Positions 23,567-34,139 of a stretch of DNA of 64,000 nucleotides are shown one piece after another (within the stretch, counting starts at the first letter, position 1; each line of letters opens with the position of its first letter). The stretch covers positions 94,718 to 158,717 of the forward strand of contig WTXG01000075.1 of the NCBI GenBank assembly GCA_022496185.1, written 5' to 3'. This DNA comes from Multifurca ochricompacta (Eukaryota > Basidiomycota > Agaricomycetes > Russulales > Russulaceae). Position numbers and translations under genes: made by a program. The notes beneath the pieces are model-generated. The model had not been told where the DNA came from. It did not search any database and saw nothing but the letters and a program-made list of their open reading frames with translations.

Positions 23567-24762
23567 ATGTCTTCTTCCTCCTTTATCACTGCCTCTGCCG
23601 CCATTGACGCCTTCGCCGCCACTCATGTTGTGGTGGAAGCTTTCCCCTCCACTCACCCTTCCACACGTCCCTGCTCTCCTATCGACTACGAAGCCGCGAG
23701 GAACGAGTCAAAAACCAGTCACCAAACCCCAACGACGACTTTGACCACTCTGAAGAACCACACCTGAACAACCTTGTCGGTATGGAGCAGGATGACAATG
23801 TTCCCGAATTCCCCTTCTTCACCAACAACCCGAATTCCTCCATGTACTTCCCACTTGAAATCACAATGGCTGATGGAATGAAGGAGATAGCTAAGTACAT
23901 CTTTTACACCAATGGAGGGATGGACGTCGCAGGATGTATGAGGAAAGACGGGCCTGTTTATGGGGCCCCCGTCTATTTGGAGGAACGATACACTGGGTGT
24001 CTCCATCACACAATGAGTGATGAACAGCTGGGACATCTTGCAGCTGACGACCCCCGAGCATTTGCGATTGATGAAGTACTGAATGACATGCGCCTTCCGC
24101 GTCTCAAAGCTGAGGTGACGAGACTGCGGAAGACCCTCACACTGTGCACCACGTTGAACACCCAGTACAAGGAATATGCGAAACAGATGACGAGGCTCAC
24201 GAGAGGAATGTTCCAAGTAGAACAGGAGTTGACGGAGATCCGGAAAAGATTAGAGAAGGGGGATGTGTACCAAACTATCGCGGAAAGGTACGCAGACACT
24301 TATGTGCAGCCCCTCCCACCACAATCACTAGGAGCTGCACCACAATTACTGCCAAACTGGTTTGAGATGCCACGGATGCACGAGAACCCCTGAGGAGAGA
24401 CATGCTGGCGATGTGATAGCAAGTATCACATTAGCTGGAATTGTCCCCTTAATCGCAAATGGTGCCGTCATTGCCGCAGTAACTTACACTGGAGCCGATT
24501 CTGTATCTTCTGCCGCATGGGAGTCGCCCTGACAATTGTCAACCCTTCGGGGTGGTGTGGTAAATGCCTATGCCACAATGCAGGCCATTGCGAGTTAGAC
24601 TGCCCAGTTTACGACATGTGCCCCCAGTGCGGACAATGTGGCCCATATGGCTTCCTACGCACGCACCAATGCACGGCCGACGAGACGTACACCTTGGAAG
24701 ATCGAAACTTGGCAGATGATTATGTGGACCTGGTACAGGATGATGATGGTGCGCGTTTCTAG
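23567..24762 (+). pseudogene. gypsy B ORF3, zinc-motif protein, broken copy
   Basis: ATG at 23567 (MSSSSFITASAAIDAFAA), 80 bp after pol. A frame change near 23690-23780 separates the low-complexity N-terminus from the conserved block (NSSMYFPLEITMADGMKEIA, YTNGGMDVAGCM, PVYGAPVYLEERYTG) and coiled coil. TGA at 24391 replaces Arg in ENPRGETCWRC. Zinc motifs CWRCDSKYHISWNC, CRHCRSNLHWSRFC, CGKCLCHNAGHCELDC and CPQCGQCGPYGFLRTHQC follow to 24762. Family-specific and of unknown function; see gypsy D. Confidence 0.8.
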
Positions 24763-25380
24763 CTGGGTCAGCTCGAACCAGAAAGGAGGGTGATGTTACA
24801 ACCAGGGCCAAGTCCCCCACTTTTCTTTACCATTCCCAACATGGACCCTTCCCTTCCACCCACCCTTCACTTCCTGATCACGTCCCCATCCTGGGATCCC
24901 TCATGTGCCCTACTCCCTTCCCCGTGACCACTATCTGTATATGCTGATGAGTTGTTTGTACTTACTTATGTCTTCGTTTATCTCTTATCTCCTTATCTCT
25001 AAGACCGGACACTTACTTAATTCCCTATCAGAAGCTAGGCTCTACACCCTCCGCTTTCACATATTTGGGCCCATATGACTCCGATATCTTATCTTTAGAT
25101 GCTCATTCGATTATGTATATAAGTCTGCTGTAACTACATTGTAGACCTCAGACTCGACTTATTGAATACATTGGTGTTTGTCTTCTGGACTCTCCTTTGA
25201 AAGCTCTGACTCGATCATCTCAGTACTTCTGGTACCTTCCGCTCACCATCGTCTTAGAGAACAGCCTCTTTGACTTTGACTTCTCATAAACCACTCCAAG
25301 GGGTCTCATTGGTCCCTTACCTGATCACGAACGAACGCTGTCACACAAGTTGTGTGGAACATCCCGCACTGGACGTAACA

Positions 25381-28300
25381 CATTTGTGATAGTGAAATTG
25401 TTCATGCTGATCTATCACACGTGATTTTGATACCTAGGAGCCAATGAATTGGTCCTAGATCAGTGATAGAATATTGGTCATTAAGTTTCACTTTATATTG
25501 TGCAATCAGTTTGCTCGAACTGCCCGTAAAGGCACAGTCATTGACATGAATGGCAAGGACTAATAAATGCCCTTCCATGCAAGTATAAAAAACTCCTGGA
25601 TCTGTGTAGCTTACACAGAAACCCAGGTCAGCTAAGGCATGCGAGAGTGTGTTGTACCATTTTCTTCCAGCTTGTTTTAATCCATAGAGCGACTTGCGTA
25701 GTCGCATAACTGTGTTACCATTTTTGTTTTCATATGCAGGCGGCGCTTGCATATAAATTTCTTCATTGTTATCTAGTTCTCCATTTAGATAAGCACCATT
25801 AAAATTGAAAGATTCGATATCCCAATTGAATCATGCTGCCAGAGCCAGGATGGTGCAAAAACTGCTGAGTTTAGCAACAGGAGAGAAAGTGTCAAAATAA
25901 TCGACACCATAAACTTGAGTGAAGCCTCATGCGACAAGTCTTGCCTTGTACTTGTCTATCATACCGTCCGCTTTTTGTTTGATACAAAAAACCCATTTTG
26001 AACCTACAATATTCTTATTTTGAGGACATGACACCATGATCCACGTTCCAGCTTTTTCCAATGTTTTGATTTTGCGGTCCATGGCCTCTTTCCAAAGGGG
26101 CCAGTTGGCACACGTCTGTGCTTCGGCTAACATTCTCGGATCGCCTTCAGTGTCTTGAATTGCTGCCGCAATGACATTGTTGTATTCGGTGTGGTACGCG
26201 TAATCTATATCTAAATCAGCAATAGATGCCGAACTGCCTTCTTGTGTATCTGGATGGTGATATTTAAGCCTGGAAGATATTGTCGAAGATGTGGGAGTGC
26301 TCTTGTGAGATGGTTGGCTGTCTGAGCCTTTGCTTTTGCGCCTCTCTAAAAGTCTTGCAATGCATTCTGATTTTCACATTGATTGAGTGAATTCGAATCT
26401 TTTCTTTGGTGCGGCTGGTGGTTGCATAGTTGCTCTACCTTTTCCTTTTGAGGTTGACACAACTGGCTCAGTAAGTTCTTCTTCGACTTCTTCATCTTCC
26501 ATTTCTTCTTCGCCACTATCAGTAGCAACAGGTGGTAATATCAGCGCGCTGACTGTAGATAGTGGTGTCTGAGGTGTTACAATTGATGATTGCGTTGCAA
26601 CTGATGGCATTTGTGGTGCGGAAATTGTTGGTTGGATGGTTGAAATGGGAGGTGTTGGGAGAGTGGTGGCTGGTGGAACTTGTGTTGCAACTTGAGGTTG
26701 CGAAGTCGCAGTGGCATAACTGGGAGGTGGTGAATAAAGAGAGACAGTTGGAGGCATGAACTTGAAGTTTCGTTCTACAGAAACAGTTCGTTTCTCTGTC
26801 CAATACATGCAGGAAGCGTGTGTACTGTCTTGATCGTAACCTACCCATCATGCTTCTAGGCCTTGCGCATCCAGTTTTGAGCCTGTGTGATTGTGAACCC
26901 AGATGTGCTGTCCCCACTCAGGTACTCTCTCCAGGTTAGGTTTTTCTTGGTAAAGATGCTTGAAAGGTGTTACATTACTGAGCGCTTTTGTAGAAGTATG
27001 GTTCTTTAACCATACAGTGAAATGAATAGCCTCCCCCCATAAGTTTTTGGGCAGTTGCACATGGTGAAGGATGGTGCACACATGCTCCAAAAGACAGCGG
27101 TTCAATGATTCCGCCATGCCATTATGTTGTGGAGTATCGTGAGTTGTAAGACGTTGTTCAGTACCTTGTTCTTGCAAAAATTTCATGAATTCATTACTTG
27201 TAAATTCACCTCCACAGTCTGATCACAATCGTTGAATGTGAACACCATGCTGTGTTAAGGCCCAAGCTGCAAAGCTCTTGTAAGCTTTTAGTGCCTTGTC
27301 TTTACTTCTCAAGAGCTCTATCTTTGTAAATCTCAAATAATCGTCAGTGAATGTCACATAGTATTTTCATCCTCCAATAGTAGAAGTTGGGGACAGTCCC
27401 CATAAATCAGTGTGGATTTCTTCTCCGAAAGCTTTTGCAGGCAGCACTGTACGCTCCTTTTTGATTGTCTTGCGCATTAACTTGGCATATTCGCATGATT
27501 CACAAAAGAATGGTGAATGGTCGTCTATTAAACACAGTCCGGTGACTGCATGACTGCGAATCAACATACGAATGGTGTCGACAGAGATGTGGCCAAGTTG
27601 TTTATGGAGCATGGGAAGATCAACTTCTTCCGTTATCGCTATTGCTACCTGATCTGTGTGCTCGACTTTGTATAATCCATTTGAATTTGCCGCTATACTG
27701 CCTATCTGGTGTCCTGTTTGATTTTTGATCTTGCAATAATTGCCTTCAAAAGATACAGCATAACCTGCACCTGCAATGCACCCTATTGATACAACAGTGA
27801 GTGGAATGTCAGGTGCGTGCAGTATATCTCGCAAGATTATCGGAGTGGTCGATACGCCATTGGGCACTTCAATTTGAAGGTCACCAGTGCCAATTGCATA
27901 GAACAGGTGTTTGTTGGCAGCACTAATAGGTCGAGGGGGAATAGACTGATAGGAGAGAAATTGGTGACGAAAAGGGGATATGTGCCGTGAGGCACCAGAA
28001 TCGTAAAGCTCGGCTTCACATGTGTTTGCTGTGCTTGCTGTCTCTTCTACTGACAAAGTACTTGGCTCTTGCTCTTGATAACTTGTAACTTCGATGACCC
28101 AAGACTCAATATCTGTGGACTTGTCTGTCTTTTCTGCTGCAACAGCAACATTGTCTTTGTCACTCTTGGTTCTCTTTGGCCCTTGGCCTTCTTTTCCTCC
28201 TCCCTTTGCCCAACAGTCCACTTTGATATGCCCCTTCTTGTGGCAATTGAAACACTCGATGTCATGCTTTTTCTTCTTCTGCTGGGTACTTGCTACAAAT

Positions 28301-28587
28301 GCCTCATCCTGAGGCGCTTTTCGGAGGAGTTGACGTTCATATACATTGATGGCAACTTGCTTTATAGTGACAGGGGTCACAACTTGATTACTGGCATCAT
28401 ATGATGTCATAAGAGATTTGACGGGACCGTCATAGGATGGTGGTAATGAACCTGAGATGATGGCGACATACTTGAGGTTGTCAACAACTCTGCCAATAGA
28501 TGCGAGCTTCTCTCACATCTCATCCAGCCTATCAAGGTGAGCACGTACATTGTTGTCTTCACCACATTTCATGTTTTGGAACTTCCT
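25381..28587 (-). pseudogene. pol: copia B gag end and pol N-terminal two thirds
   Basis: Minus-strand pieces: 28587-28410 gag; 28410-27367 with knuckle CFNCHKKGHIKVDC, protease LYDSGASRHISPF, MLHKQLGHISVDTIRM and the integrase start; 27186-26848 integrase (TTHDTPQHNGMAESLNR); 26808-26374 Pro/Thr-rich linker; 26133-25927 RT start (SKWVFCIKQKADG); 25752-25402 RT with RKSLYGLKQAGRKWYN and AIHVND where B' has AIHVDD. Stops between pieces are TGA at Arg positions, and some Trp/Arg codons are altered, as expected for CpG decay. Confidence 0.85.
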
Positions 28588-29089
28588 GAAGAACAGGCAT
28601 GAGGCGCAGCATACTGACTGTGAAAAGTTAGCAGGTTAGGCTAGAAACAAGTTATACTTCAGAGATGAAGAAAACTCTATATTACTATACTACACACCTA
28701 GAAACAAGTTATCTACGAGAGATGGTTAGTTTATAGGTAAGGTAGTGAGTAGAGAGACTGGGACTTACACTTCAGAGATGAAGAAAACTCTGAAGTGTAA
28801 GAGACGAAACAGACACCCTTATATACTCTTCAAGGGATGGTCTGTGCACTGGGAATAAGTCCACAAGTGCCGGACAAAGTCCAAACAATAAACAAGAGGG
28901 AATAAGGCCATTGGCCATTACAGAAATCACATGTTATGTGGTACATCAGTCAGCTACTGCGGAATGTGAGAAAAAAGATAATAATGATAATGTAAATAGT
29001 CTGAAACTCCGGTATCTAATCTAATCTACAAAGCAGCTAATCTGATCACCTGATGCCTGAAGCATCACTGAACATCTTCTGTGTTCAAC
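28588..29089 (-). repeat. LTR of the copia A family, diverged copy
   Basis: About 500 bp resembling 1536-2054 (plus gaacaggcatgaggcgcagc ... ctgtgttcaaca) with several small deletions. Left flank is copia B gag, right flank is the Tc1-like relic, and the two flanks show no matching duplication. It therefore marks a rearrangement point or a truncated element rather than a clean solo LTR. Confidence 0.75.
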
Positions 29090-29274
29090 ATCCCTTACTT
29101 TTCCAAGTATAGCTCCTTCTGTCTGAACCAATTCTGTTCATTATAGTCTCACCTGACCACAAGATCCTTTTCCAATCATCCACTGTCCAATTTTCATGGT
29201 AACCACTCTCTGACAGAACCACCACCCTGACAGTCAAGCATGGAGGAGGAAGAACTTATGGTATGGGGCTTGTA

Positions 29275-29776
29275 TAGTGATGTTCCGGCCCAGCTTGGCC
29301 CAAAAGCCGCAGCTTTGGCTCGGCCTGAGGCGGCTCCAGCTTTCCTGAAGTCTGGGCCAAGCCAAAGCCACCACAGACAGCTTGGCCCTGGCCCGGCTTG
29401 GCCCAAGCTGCAGCTTTTGGCAGAGAAAATTTTATGACATATAACTAGTAGTTATAGTTCAGCTAATCCAAATATGACTTAGTGTGTTATGTATTGCAAA
29501 GCTATATCGAAGAAAAAGTTTGAAATGCCGCGATAAACATGATCACGTGACCCAAATCAACCACTTTGTGATCAGATTTGTACTGATTTTGATGATTGCT
29601 ATTGCACTTGTATGTGCTGTTGAAAGCCGCGGCCTGAGCCGGCAGCTTTGGCTTTTAGCTTCTCTGAGCCAGGCCAAAGCCCTTGCTGGGCCGTCACAAC
29701 GGCCTGGCTTGGCCTGGCCCAAACAGGCCCGGCTTGGCCCAGCTTCCGGCTTTGAGCCAGGCCAGGCACATCACTA
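29275..29776. mobile_element. H2: 502-bp non-autonomous hAT-like element
   Basis: Ends TAGTGATGTTCCGGCCCAGC and (reverse complement of right end) TAGTGATGTGCCTGGCCTGG. Perfect 8-bp duplication ggcttgta at 29267-29274 and 29777-29784, inside the Tc1-like relic. Subterminal arrays of GGCTTGGCCC-like units; the middle is AT-rich with no coding. A second, fragmented copy spans 56757-57494 and 58943-59136. Confidence 0.85.
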
Positions 29777-30218
29777 GGCTTGTATGGGATGAAATGGACT
29801 AGGAATGCTTACATGGGTTTAGGGGATCATGAATCCATGCCAGTACTATGATATTTTGGATGGCAGAGTGGTGGAAAGGTTTGGAGGGTGAAGGCATGTT
29901 TCAGCAGGACAATGACCCAAAACACAATTCCAAGAAGGCAAACCAGTGGTTTAAAGACAAGAATATTGAACCCTGGTATGGACAGCCCAATCACTTGAAA
30001 TATTAGCCCCATTGGACACCTCTGGGTGGATCTGAAGAAGGTTCTTAACCAGTCAAGGGGATACCTGAGTTGCAGGGGAGGGTGGTGGAGGAGTGGAATA
30101 AAAATGCACCAGAATGATGGCAAAAGGTTATAGAAAGGATGACTAAAAGGATTCAAGGAGTTACCAAGGCAAGAAGGGGTGAAATAAAGTAGTAATTGGG
30201 CAGATAGTGGACTAAAAA

Positions 30219-30434
30219 GGCAGCTCAAAAAACTGTCCACATGATGAAGCAGATTGAATGGTTGATATCTTGATCACATCTTCATAGAATCTTATGAACA
30301 AAGGTCCATTGGAAAGCCCTGAACCTAGGCTACATTTCATGCACTCACACCTTGGCTTCATTCCCTTTTATTACTTTGTAATATATGCATTTGTACAAAA
30401 GTTCAAAACATGTGGACAGTTTTTTGAGCCACTG
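30219..30434. repeat. inverted repeats at the Tc1-like element's right end
   Basis: The outer end, read inward, is CAGTGGCTCAAAAAACTGTC, continuing CACATG (30434 back to 30409). An inverted near-copy, CAGCTCAAAAAACTGTCCAC then ATG, lies at 30221-30243. The outer copy abuts the TA target. The inner copy may be a second transposase site or the end of a smaller derivative. Confidence 0.65.
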
Positions 30435-31508
30435 TATATTGTTGTATCCCCAACAAATATCCATCTTGGAGAACCATGCCTTGTCTTGCATTGTGTCAAT
30501 GAGTTCTGGTATGAGAGGGAGGGGATAGGTGTTTCGGACTGTGTAAGCATTGATCTTTCTATAATCCTGTACTGGATGCAGTTTACTGTCCTTCTTCTTG
30601 ATGAAGAAGAAGGGTGAAGCATAGGGTGACTTAGATGGATGGATATATCCCTTAGCAAGGTGCTCCTCTAGGAAGGCAGTCAATGCCTTCTGCTCCAGGG
30701 GTGACAGTGGATAGATTTTGCAATCAATGGTGGGGGGTGCATCTGGTACAAAGTCAATGGCATGATCCCAAGGTCACAAAGGTGGAAATTGTTGGGATTC
30801 CTCTTCAGAGAACACCTTGTAATGATGATGGTATTCTTTGGGGACTGTGTTCTTGAAGGTCCTATCTTCCTGCCCTTCCAGCACCTTCTGTGCTAATTCA
30901 GAGGCTTTTGTTGTGTAACAATACACTTGGTCATTGGGTTCCAAGTCATCCCACATAGCCTCTTTTCCTATGACAATGGCACAGATAACAGAGTGGTGCA
31001 CTGCATAGTCATACCCTAAGGAAGTGATGACAACAGGGTAGAACTCTTTGTCCATCATTGCATCTGTCCAATTTATCTTTGGTTCAAAGGCTGTGAGCCA
31101 GGGGTATCCCAAGATAAGGTCCTCAGTACCAAGATCAGTGATGAGGAAGCAAATGGTTCTTGTACTTTCACCAACCTGTATACTTAGGTTGGTGTAATGT
31201 GTGATCCTTCCAGCTTTGTTAGCCATCCCATCTATGTTCCAGATGTTTTTTTCTTGAGGGAGCATGAGTGTTCCTAATCCTAGGACTTTTACAAGTCACT
31301 GACTAATGAAGTTATTGGTGGCTCCCAAGTCCAGTAATACATCATGATTGGCTGTCTTCTGTGTAGTTTCAAAATGAACTGGTATTTTTAATGATTTGAA
31401 TTGACTAGTGTACACAGAGGTTACATGGAGTGCTCTTGCCCAGGCCAATGGGGTTGAGCCAATCAAAAATCCTTTTTTGTGAATGCCTTTTCTACTAGGA
31501 TGGCACAT
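30435..31508 (-). pseudogene. pol: gypsy C protease and N-terminal RT
   Basis: 31508-31296 contains TSQFKSLKIPVHFETTQKTA and VLLDLGATNNFISQ, where the protease motif DSGAT is DLGAT. 31265-30774 covers the retropepsin end (LILGYPWLTAFEPKINW). 30683-30435 begins RT with [20 protein letters not shown] and [20 protein letters not shown]. The rest of pol is absent, replaced by the Tc1-like element. Confidence 0.8.
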
Positions 31509-32197
31509 ACCTCCTCACTTTCTTTCATCATGTTTGCCCATATGTCCTGGGCCTTTTCCTCTTTGGTGCACTTATCAATTGTGGGCAGGTTACTGGAAAT
31601 AGGGGCAGGGACAGTAGTGGCTTCTGCTACCCTTGCTCCCTTCTTTGGGCAGTCTTGGGACATATGCCCCTGTGCTTTGCAGTGGAAGCATCTCCCCTCC
31701 TTCATAAGGGTTTGCCGTTCATCTTCTGTAAGGGTGGCCTGAGCATGGGCTCTATCAGCTGAGGTATCCATGGCATTTGGGTCCCTTGACAGGGTGTGTG
31801 TTGGTGTTTTTACCCCAAAAGCTGCTTTCCATTGGTCTCTGGTTTTCCCCTTTTTGGTGTCAACTCCAAACCTAGTTTGGAAATTGAGGTAATCTTGTTG
31901 CTGCCAACATGCAGCATCTACCCAGGCATCCCAATTGTGCGGGTGATGGAACTGGATAATGTTCTTGACTAGGGGGTTGGGGAGGCCTTGTGAAAAGAGG
32001 TCCAATGTGGCCTCCTCATTGGTGTCATACCCTGCTCTGTTCACCAGGCTGCAAAACTTGGCAATGTAGGCATCCAAATCTCCACACTCCATTTTTAATG
32101 TCTTTAGTTCCCTTGTGGCCTTCTGCTTGGCCTGTCTGTCTGTGAATGCATCTTTGAATCTTTGGGCTATGGTCTCCCATAGCATGAGGCTTGTCAT
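31463..32197 (-). pseudogene. gag: gypsy C gag, C-terminal part
   Basis: 245 codons open: LWETIAQRFKDAFTDRQAKQ, LFSQGLPNPLVKNIIQFHHP, QDYLNFQTRFGVDTKKGKTR and the knuckle CFHCKAQGHMSQDC, ending KKDF-TGA with the usual GGATTTTTGA junction. The N-terminal part lies across H3 at 33619-33453. The open frame is surprising given its CpG loss, because its CGN codons changed mainly to CAN. Confidence 0.8.
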
Positions 32198-32243
32198 CTG
32201 TCATCCAGCTGTGACTTGGTCATTAAGCCACTCCAGTTGCTCC

Positions 32244-33444
32244 TAGTGATGTGCACGGCTCGGCTCAAAGCCGTAAGCCGGCCGTTTCTGAGCCGGAAAA
32301 AGCCGGGCTGACATAGGCCGTGAAAACGGCTTCCAGCGGCCCACGGCTCAGGCTTAAGGTTTGGAAAGCCTGAAGCCGCGGCTTTTGGTGGCTGAGTCAC
32401 GCTTTCTATCCAGATTTTTGCAAACTGTTGAACCAGAATACCAGTACAGAGATAGCAACATAATTGTGATTGTGTTTAGATAAAACAATTGATGAGATAA
32501 AGACATGTCTCACATTAATTAAAATACTGAGTATATACATCTCAGATTGATCATGTGATTGAATCACATTGCAAGATAATACATTTGTTTACTTTAACTT
32601 AGTAGCTGATATAGTACATGTCCTGGATGCACATTTTTTGGCATCCCAGACTGATTGAAAACCATCCTGAGGGTGTCACGCGATTGCGCGTCTTGCAGAG
32701 TCGACCTTCTTAGACTTAGATAAGATAAGAAGGAGTTCGGACCGATCTGACCCAGTCCACACGATGCCAAGTAGTCGCTGCCCTACACATGGACACTGAT
32801 AGATACATGCGGCCTTTGTTTGAGTAATACAATTCAATGATTTGATTATAGAGTGATCTAAAGTAGTCTAGTATGTATTTTAGATAATGCCAGACTGGCA
32901 GAAACGATTGCGCGTTAATAAACAAGATGTGTCAGGGTACTTAGAAGAGTAAGCCACTGATAACTAATTAGATTTACATCGCACGCTCGATTGGCTTTGG
33001 TATTTCGTAGAATAGTATTAGAACTTATTTAAAGGTCTATTCTTGCTGGATTTTCACTCTTAGTTTCACCACGATCTCAACATCTTATCTTATCTACATA
33101 ACAAGCATGGGATAGAAGCACCTGTTACAAACACTTGTTATTGATACAAGCTAAACTAAGACAATTTATGTTACATGAGTTAAATAGGAGAAATAATATG
33201 GCAGAAGGCCAAAGCAGTGGCCAGGGGTTGATATAATGTAAACTACAAGTCCTTCAGAAATGCAGAGTAAAAGCGATCAGAAGATCCAAACTAAAACTTG
33301 TAAAGCCACGGCTTGGGCCTAAGCCGGGCCTAAGCCGGCCGGAAGCCATCACTACGGCCCAGGCTTGAGTTTTGACAAGCCTGAGCCGCTAAAAGCCGAG
33401 CCTAAGCCGCGGCTTCAGGCCGAGCCGGGGCCGTCACAACACTA
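32244..33444. mobile_element. H3: 1.2-kb non-autonomous hAT-like element
   Basis: 1201 bp; ends TAGTGATGTGCACGGCTCGG and (reverse complement of right end) TAGTGTTGTGACGGCCCCGG. Perfect 8-bp duplication gttgctcc at 32236-32243 and 33445-33452, splitting the QLEWLN motif of gypsy C gag. Subterminal regions repeat AGCCG/CGGCT units and keep CpGs although the host gypsy C has lost them. The interior is AT-rich without transposase. A relative of its interior is at 59236-59605. Confidence 0.85.
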
Positions 33445-33692
33445 GTTGCTCCATTGTCCAGTTGTCCACTGCTTCTCTTCTGATAAGTGACAAGAAGAGG
33501 TTGGCACATTGGAACAGATTGACTATTTGGGGGACATCATGGTTAAAATTCTGGAATGTGGTAAATTCCAAAATGAACTTTTTGCTCTGGGAGCAGTCTC
33601 CTGTGAACATCTGGGGCAATACTCCTGAAAGTCATCCTGATGGAGGTGGAATGTTCAGGGGTGCTACTACAGCTGGAGGATGTTGAACACAG

Positions 33693-34069
33693 TGATGGAT
33701 TGCAATCCATTGACGAGCAGGAGGAGCATGAAAGCGCACCACACTCATCTATGATTCTAGCTTTGGGCTAGAATGACTAATTTTTGGAGTGCCCCTCAGG
33801 GGTGATGAACTTCTTATTCATCCTGTTGAAATAAATCTTTCATATGATTTTACAGACTATGGCCTCTTGTCTTGATTATTCTATGTTGCTGATTCAAGCA
33901 CAACCAAAACTTAGCCCCTGTATTACAAAGATCTTGTGTTCATATTGAAATAAGCTGTAGTGTAAAATGTATAATAAAGCTCAAAAATCGAGCAAGAAAT
34001 AAGTAATGAATAAAAATTGTTTTCTTCACACACATCTACAAAGCCTATCTCACGCTCATAACTATACCA
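33693..34069 (+). repeat. copia B' 5' LTR
   Basis: 377 bp, TGATGGATTGCAATCCAT to ACTATACCA. It contains a gaaataaa/aataaa AT-rich stretch and is very similar to 16676-17052 and to the split 3' LTR. Confidence 0.9.
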
Positions 34070-34081
34070 GGTTATGGGCCC
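34070..34081 (+). promoter_or_regulatory. copia B' primer binding site, half-tRNA type
   Basis: GGTTATGGGCCC immediately after the LTR, complementary to the initiator tRNA-Met anticodon arm, as in Drosophila copia. Confidence 0.75.
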
Positions 34082-34139
34082 TGCTGCTGCTAAATAAACT
34101 CGAAACTTACTTGCATCATTTGCACTACATTCTTTCATT

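Larger units (their letters stand above)
17864..25380 (+). mobile_element. gypsy B, chromovirus of family gypsy-1
   Basis: 7517 bp with 587-bp LTRs (17864-18450, 24794-25380). Target duplication is cgttt/cattt (17859-17863, 25381-25385), one CpG-type change apart, within copia B pol. All LTR differences I see are CpG-type. One site reads cacatg in one LTR and catgtg in the other, where gypsy A has cacgtg, so both strands of the same CpG decayed independently. Frame-disrupting lesions are nearly all CGA-to-TGA stops. Confidence 0.92.
16676..28587 (-). mobile_element. copia B, 5'-truncated Ty1/Copia element containing gypsy B
   Basis: On the minus strand, the 3' LTR is 16676-17052, the pol end is 17053-17863, gypsy B occupies 17864-25380, and the rest of pol and part of gag fill 25381-28587. 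The gag N-terminus and 5' LTR are missing, and sequence homologous to copia B' stops at 28587 against an LTR piece. Its left flank is copia A LTR ending in ctgtg. The copy B' (33693-40564) gives the full structure. Many CGA-to-TGA stops are present. Confidence 0.85.
29090..30434 (+). pseudogene. Tc1-like transposase relic with internal inversion
   Basis: Fragments of a Tc1/mariner DDE transposase. Minus strand 29195-29092 reads WTVDDWKRILWSGETIMNRI, where the catalytic Asp of WSDET is now Gly. Plus strand from about 29215 reads LSDRTTTLTVKHGGG, then after H2 (29275-29776) GIMNPCQYYDILDGRVVER, EGEGMFQQDNDPKHNSKKAN with the second catalytic Asp, and IGHLWVDLKKVLNQ, where the third acidic residue is Gly. 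Then WNKNAPE-stop-WQKVIERMTKRIQGV. Several frameshifts. The right end CACTG meets TA at 30435, splitting gypsy C RT. The N-terminal DNA-binding half is missing. Dead copy. Confidence 0.8.
30435..33680 (-). mobile_element. gypsy C, CpG-depleted relic of family gypsy-1
   Basis: Minus-strand fragment without LTRs. It runs from gag (FTGDCSQSKKFILEFTTFQN near 33600) through H3 into the rest of gag (32197-31463), protease and early RT (31508-30774) and RT up to MDICWGYNN at 30435-30500, where the Tc1-like element cut it at TA. Right flank (33681) is 12 bp of copia A-family LTR end. The sequence is strikingly poor in CpG compared with gypsy D, and Arg codons are often Cys, His, Gln or stop. It is the oldest gypsy-1 copy here by that criterion. 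Confidence 0.85.

Noticed and set aside
29827..30240. Minus-strand frame of 137 codons, hydrophobic
   Set aside because: Lies opposite the recognisable Tc1-like transposase (QQDNDPKH, HLWVDLKK); shadow frame.
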